Shown piece after piece: positions 7,402 to 7,906 of a DNA stretch of 7,906 nt. The translations under genes and the position numbers were made by a program. Origin of the DNA: Lachnospiraceae bacterium UBA3802 (GTDB lineage Bacteria; Bacillota; Clostridia; Lachnospirales; Lachnospiraceae); the NCBI GenBank assembly GCA_002369155.1, contig DFEM01000186.1, positions 1-7,906 of the forward strand. The letters are read 5' to 3'. The notes under the pieces were generated by a model. The model searched no databases. It saw only the letters and a program-made list of their open reading frames with translations, and was not told the DNA's origin. Position 1 is the stretch's first letter; every line of letters starts with the position of its first letter.

Positions 7402-7408
7402 AAAGGAG
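7402..7408 (+). promoter_or_regulatory. Ribosome binding site pointing to a CTG start for the DUF559 gene
   Basis: AAAGGAG lies 8 nt before the CTG at 7417, the same spacing as for fliQ and cheY here. The next in-frame ATG (7474) is 65 nt downstream of the site, too far for it to serve. No in-frame ATG, GTG or TTG lies between the site and 7474. Confidence 0.7.
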
Positions 7409-7416
7409 CACTCAAT

Positions 7417-7776
7417 CTGAACGATAAAAACAATCCGGTATTAAGAACGAACGCACAAAATCTTAGAAAGAATATGACTAAAGAAGAAAGACATCTTTGG
7501 TATGATTTTTTGAAAACTCTTCCTTTTACTTTTAACAGACAAAAAGTTATAGGTTCTTATATTGCTGATTTTTATTGTGCACAAGCTCGATTGGTTATTG
7601 AATTGGATGGGTCTCAGCATTTTGAAGAAGAAGGCTTGGCTAAAGATAAAGAAAGAGATGAATATTTCAAAAGTATGAATATTACTGTAAAAAGATATTC
7701 GAATTTGGATGTGAACATAAATTTCGAAGGTGTTTGTCAGGATATTTATGATTTTATAAATTTGGTTAAGAGATAA
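7417..7776 (+). CDS. DUF559 family PD-(D/E)XK nuclease (Vsr-like)
   Basis: This is a small predicted endonuclease-fold protein of the DUF559 family, related to very-short-patch-repair (Vsr) and other PD-(D/E)XK enzymes. Its substrate and role are unknown. From CTG 7417 the product has 119 residues; from ATG 7474 it has 100. With the longer numbering, TKEERHLWYDFL lies near 21-32, the conserved Asp of ADFYC is D51, and the core IELDGSQH supplies E62 and D64. The fold core looks complete. The CTG start is preferred because of the ribosome site. The N-terminal part it adds (NDKNNPVLRTNAQNLRKN) also resembles the usual start of these proteins, from memory. Codons are T- and A-rich, unlike the flagellar genes, which suggests recent arrival. 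The gene lies between inverted hairpin repeats and has no visible flagellar link. Confidence 0.85.
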   Translation: MNDKNNPVLRTNAQNLRKNMTKEERHLWYDFLKTLPFTFNRQKVIGSYIADFYCAQARLVIELDGSQHFEEEGLAKDKERDEYFKSMNITVKRYSNLDVNINFEGVCQDIYDFINLVKR

Positions 7777-7880
7777 TCGTTTCAAAAGTTCTATTAAGAT
7801 AAATTATAGATTATAGAAATAAATTATTATATTTATAAATATTTTTTTATTTGAAATATTGTATTAAAGAAATTTTTGAG
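7777..7880. other. Very AT-rich spacer without a gene
   Basis: By hand count only 13 of 104 bases are G or C, and only 3 of 60 in 7801-7860. No coding frame of interest is present. A weak AT-only stem (ATAAAT 7819-7824 with ATTTAT 7831-7836) precedes a T-run at 7842-7848. It is too weak to call a terminator with confidence. The composition differs sharply from the flagellar genes and fits the non-host character of the segment. Confidence 0.6.
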
Positions 7881-7882
7881 GA

Positions 7883-7906
7883 ACACCTCATCAGTCAGCT
7901 TCGCTG
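7883..7906 (-). repeat. Two-hairpin palindromic repeat element, right copy, inverted and cut by window end
   Basis: On the minus strand this reads CAGC-GAA-GCTGAC-T-GATGAGGTGT. It aligns without gaps to the left copy at 7243-7266, with 18 of 24 positions identical including the whole GATGAGGTGT tail. On the plus strand, GTCAGC (7894-7899), loop TTC, then GCTG up to 7906 form the second hairpin. Its last two bases and the CCTTCCCC-type hairpin would lie beyond the window. The stem bases differ from the left copy in a compensatory way. The tail faces the nuclease gene, mirroring the left copy. Confidence 0.8.

Noticed and set aside
7441..7785. Open frame on the minus strand opposite the DUF559 gene
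   Set aside because: The plus-strand frame has a clear nuclease motif and ribosome site. The minus-strand product is low-complexity Ile/Phe/Ser-rich sequence typical of antisense to AT-rich coding DNA.
7819..7848. Terminator after the nuclease gene
   Set aside because: The stem is six A-T pairs with a 6-nt loop in a region that is almost all A and T. Such pairings are expected by chance.

Overview
The window is a stretch of flagellar/chemotaxis operon from a Gram-positive member of the Clostridia, most likely Lachnospiraceae. Three things point there: the gene order motB-fliL-fliM-fliY-cheY-fliO-fliP-fliQ-fliR-flhB; the use of FliY (CheC-like phosphatase domains fused to a FliN/SpoA domain) instead of a short FliN; and strong AGGAGG-type ribosome binding sites with GTG and TTG starts. 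The family assignment is inference from gene content and style, not from a database search.

Region 1 (1-1139) holds the 3' part of motB (stator, peptidoglycan anchor) and fliL (stator-associated membrane protein). Region 2 (1188-3791) is the switch and its signal: fliM, fliY and cheY. FliM and FliY both start with an LSQ(N/D)EI(D/N)xLL peptide of the CheY-P-binding type. FliY keeps both E-x2-N phosphatase motifs, so the set can receive and end the CheY-P signal at the motor. Region 3 (3795-7218) is the flagellar type III export gate: fliO, fliP, fliQ, fliR and flhB, with short gaps or an overlap (fliR/flhB, 14 nt). All ten genes run on the + strand. No internal promoter or terminator is convincing, so they probably form part of one long transcript that begins upstream of the window.

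Region 4 (7219-7906) is different and is the most interesting part. One base after the flhB stop, a two-hairpin repeat element begins. It is followed by three decayed 43-bp tandem units, all starting AGGTGTC. Then comes a small AT-rich gene for a DUF559 / Vsr-like PD-(D/E)XK nuclease, then about 100 bp of extremely AT-rich DNA. A second copy of the hairpin element follows in inverted orientation and is cut by the window end. The conserved tails (GATGAGGTGT) of both copies face the nuclease gene. The two copies differ in their second hairpin by compensatory base changes that keep the stem paired.

This layout looks like a small mobile or selfish cassette, a nuclease plus palindromic repeats, loosely comparable to REP/RAYT pairs. 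It sits in the flagellar operon at a place where flhA usually follows flhB. The nuclease gene also appears to use a CTG start codon, because a perfect Shine-Dalgarno sequence lies 8 nt before an in-frame CTG and no ATG is available there.
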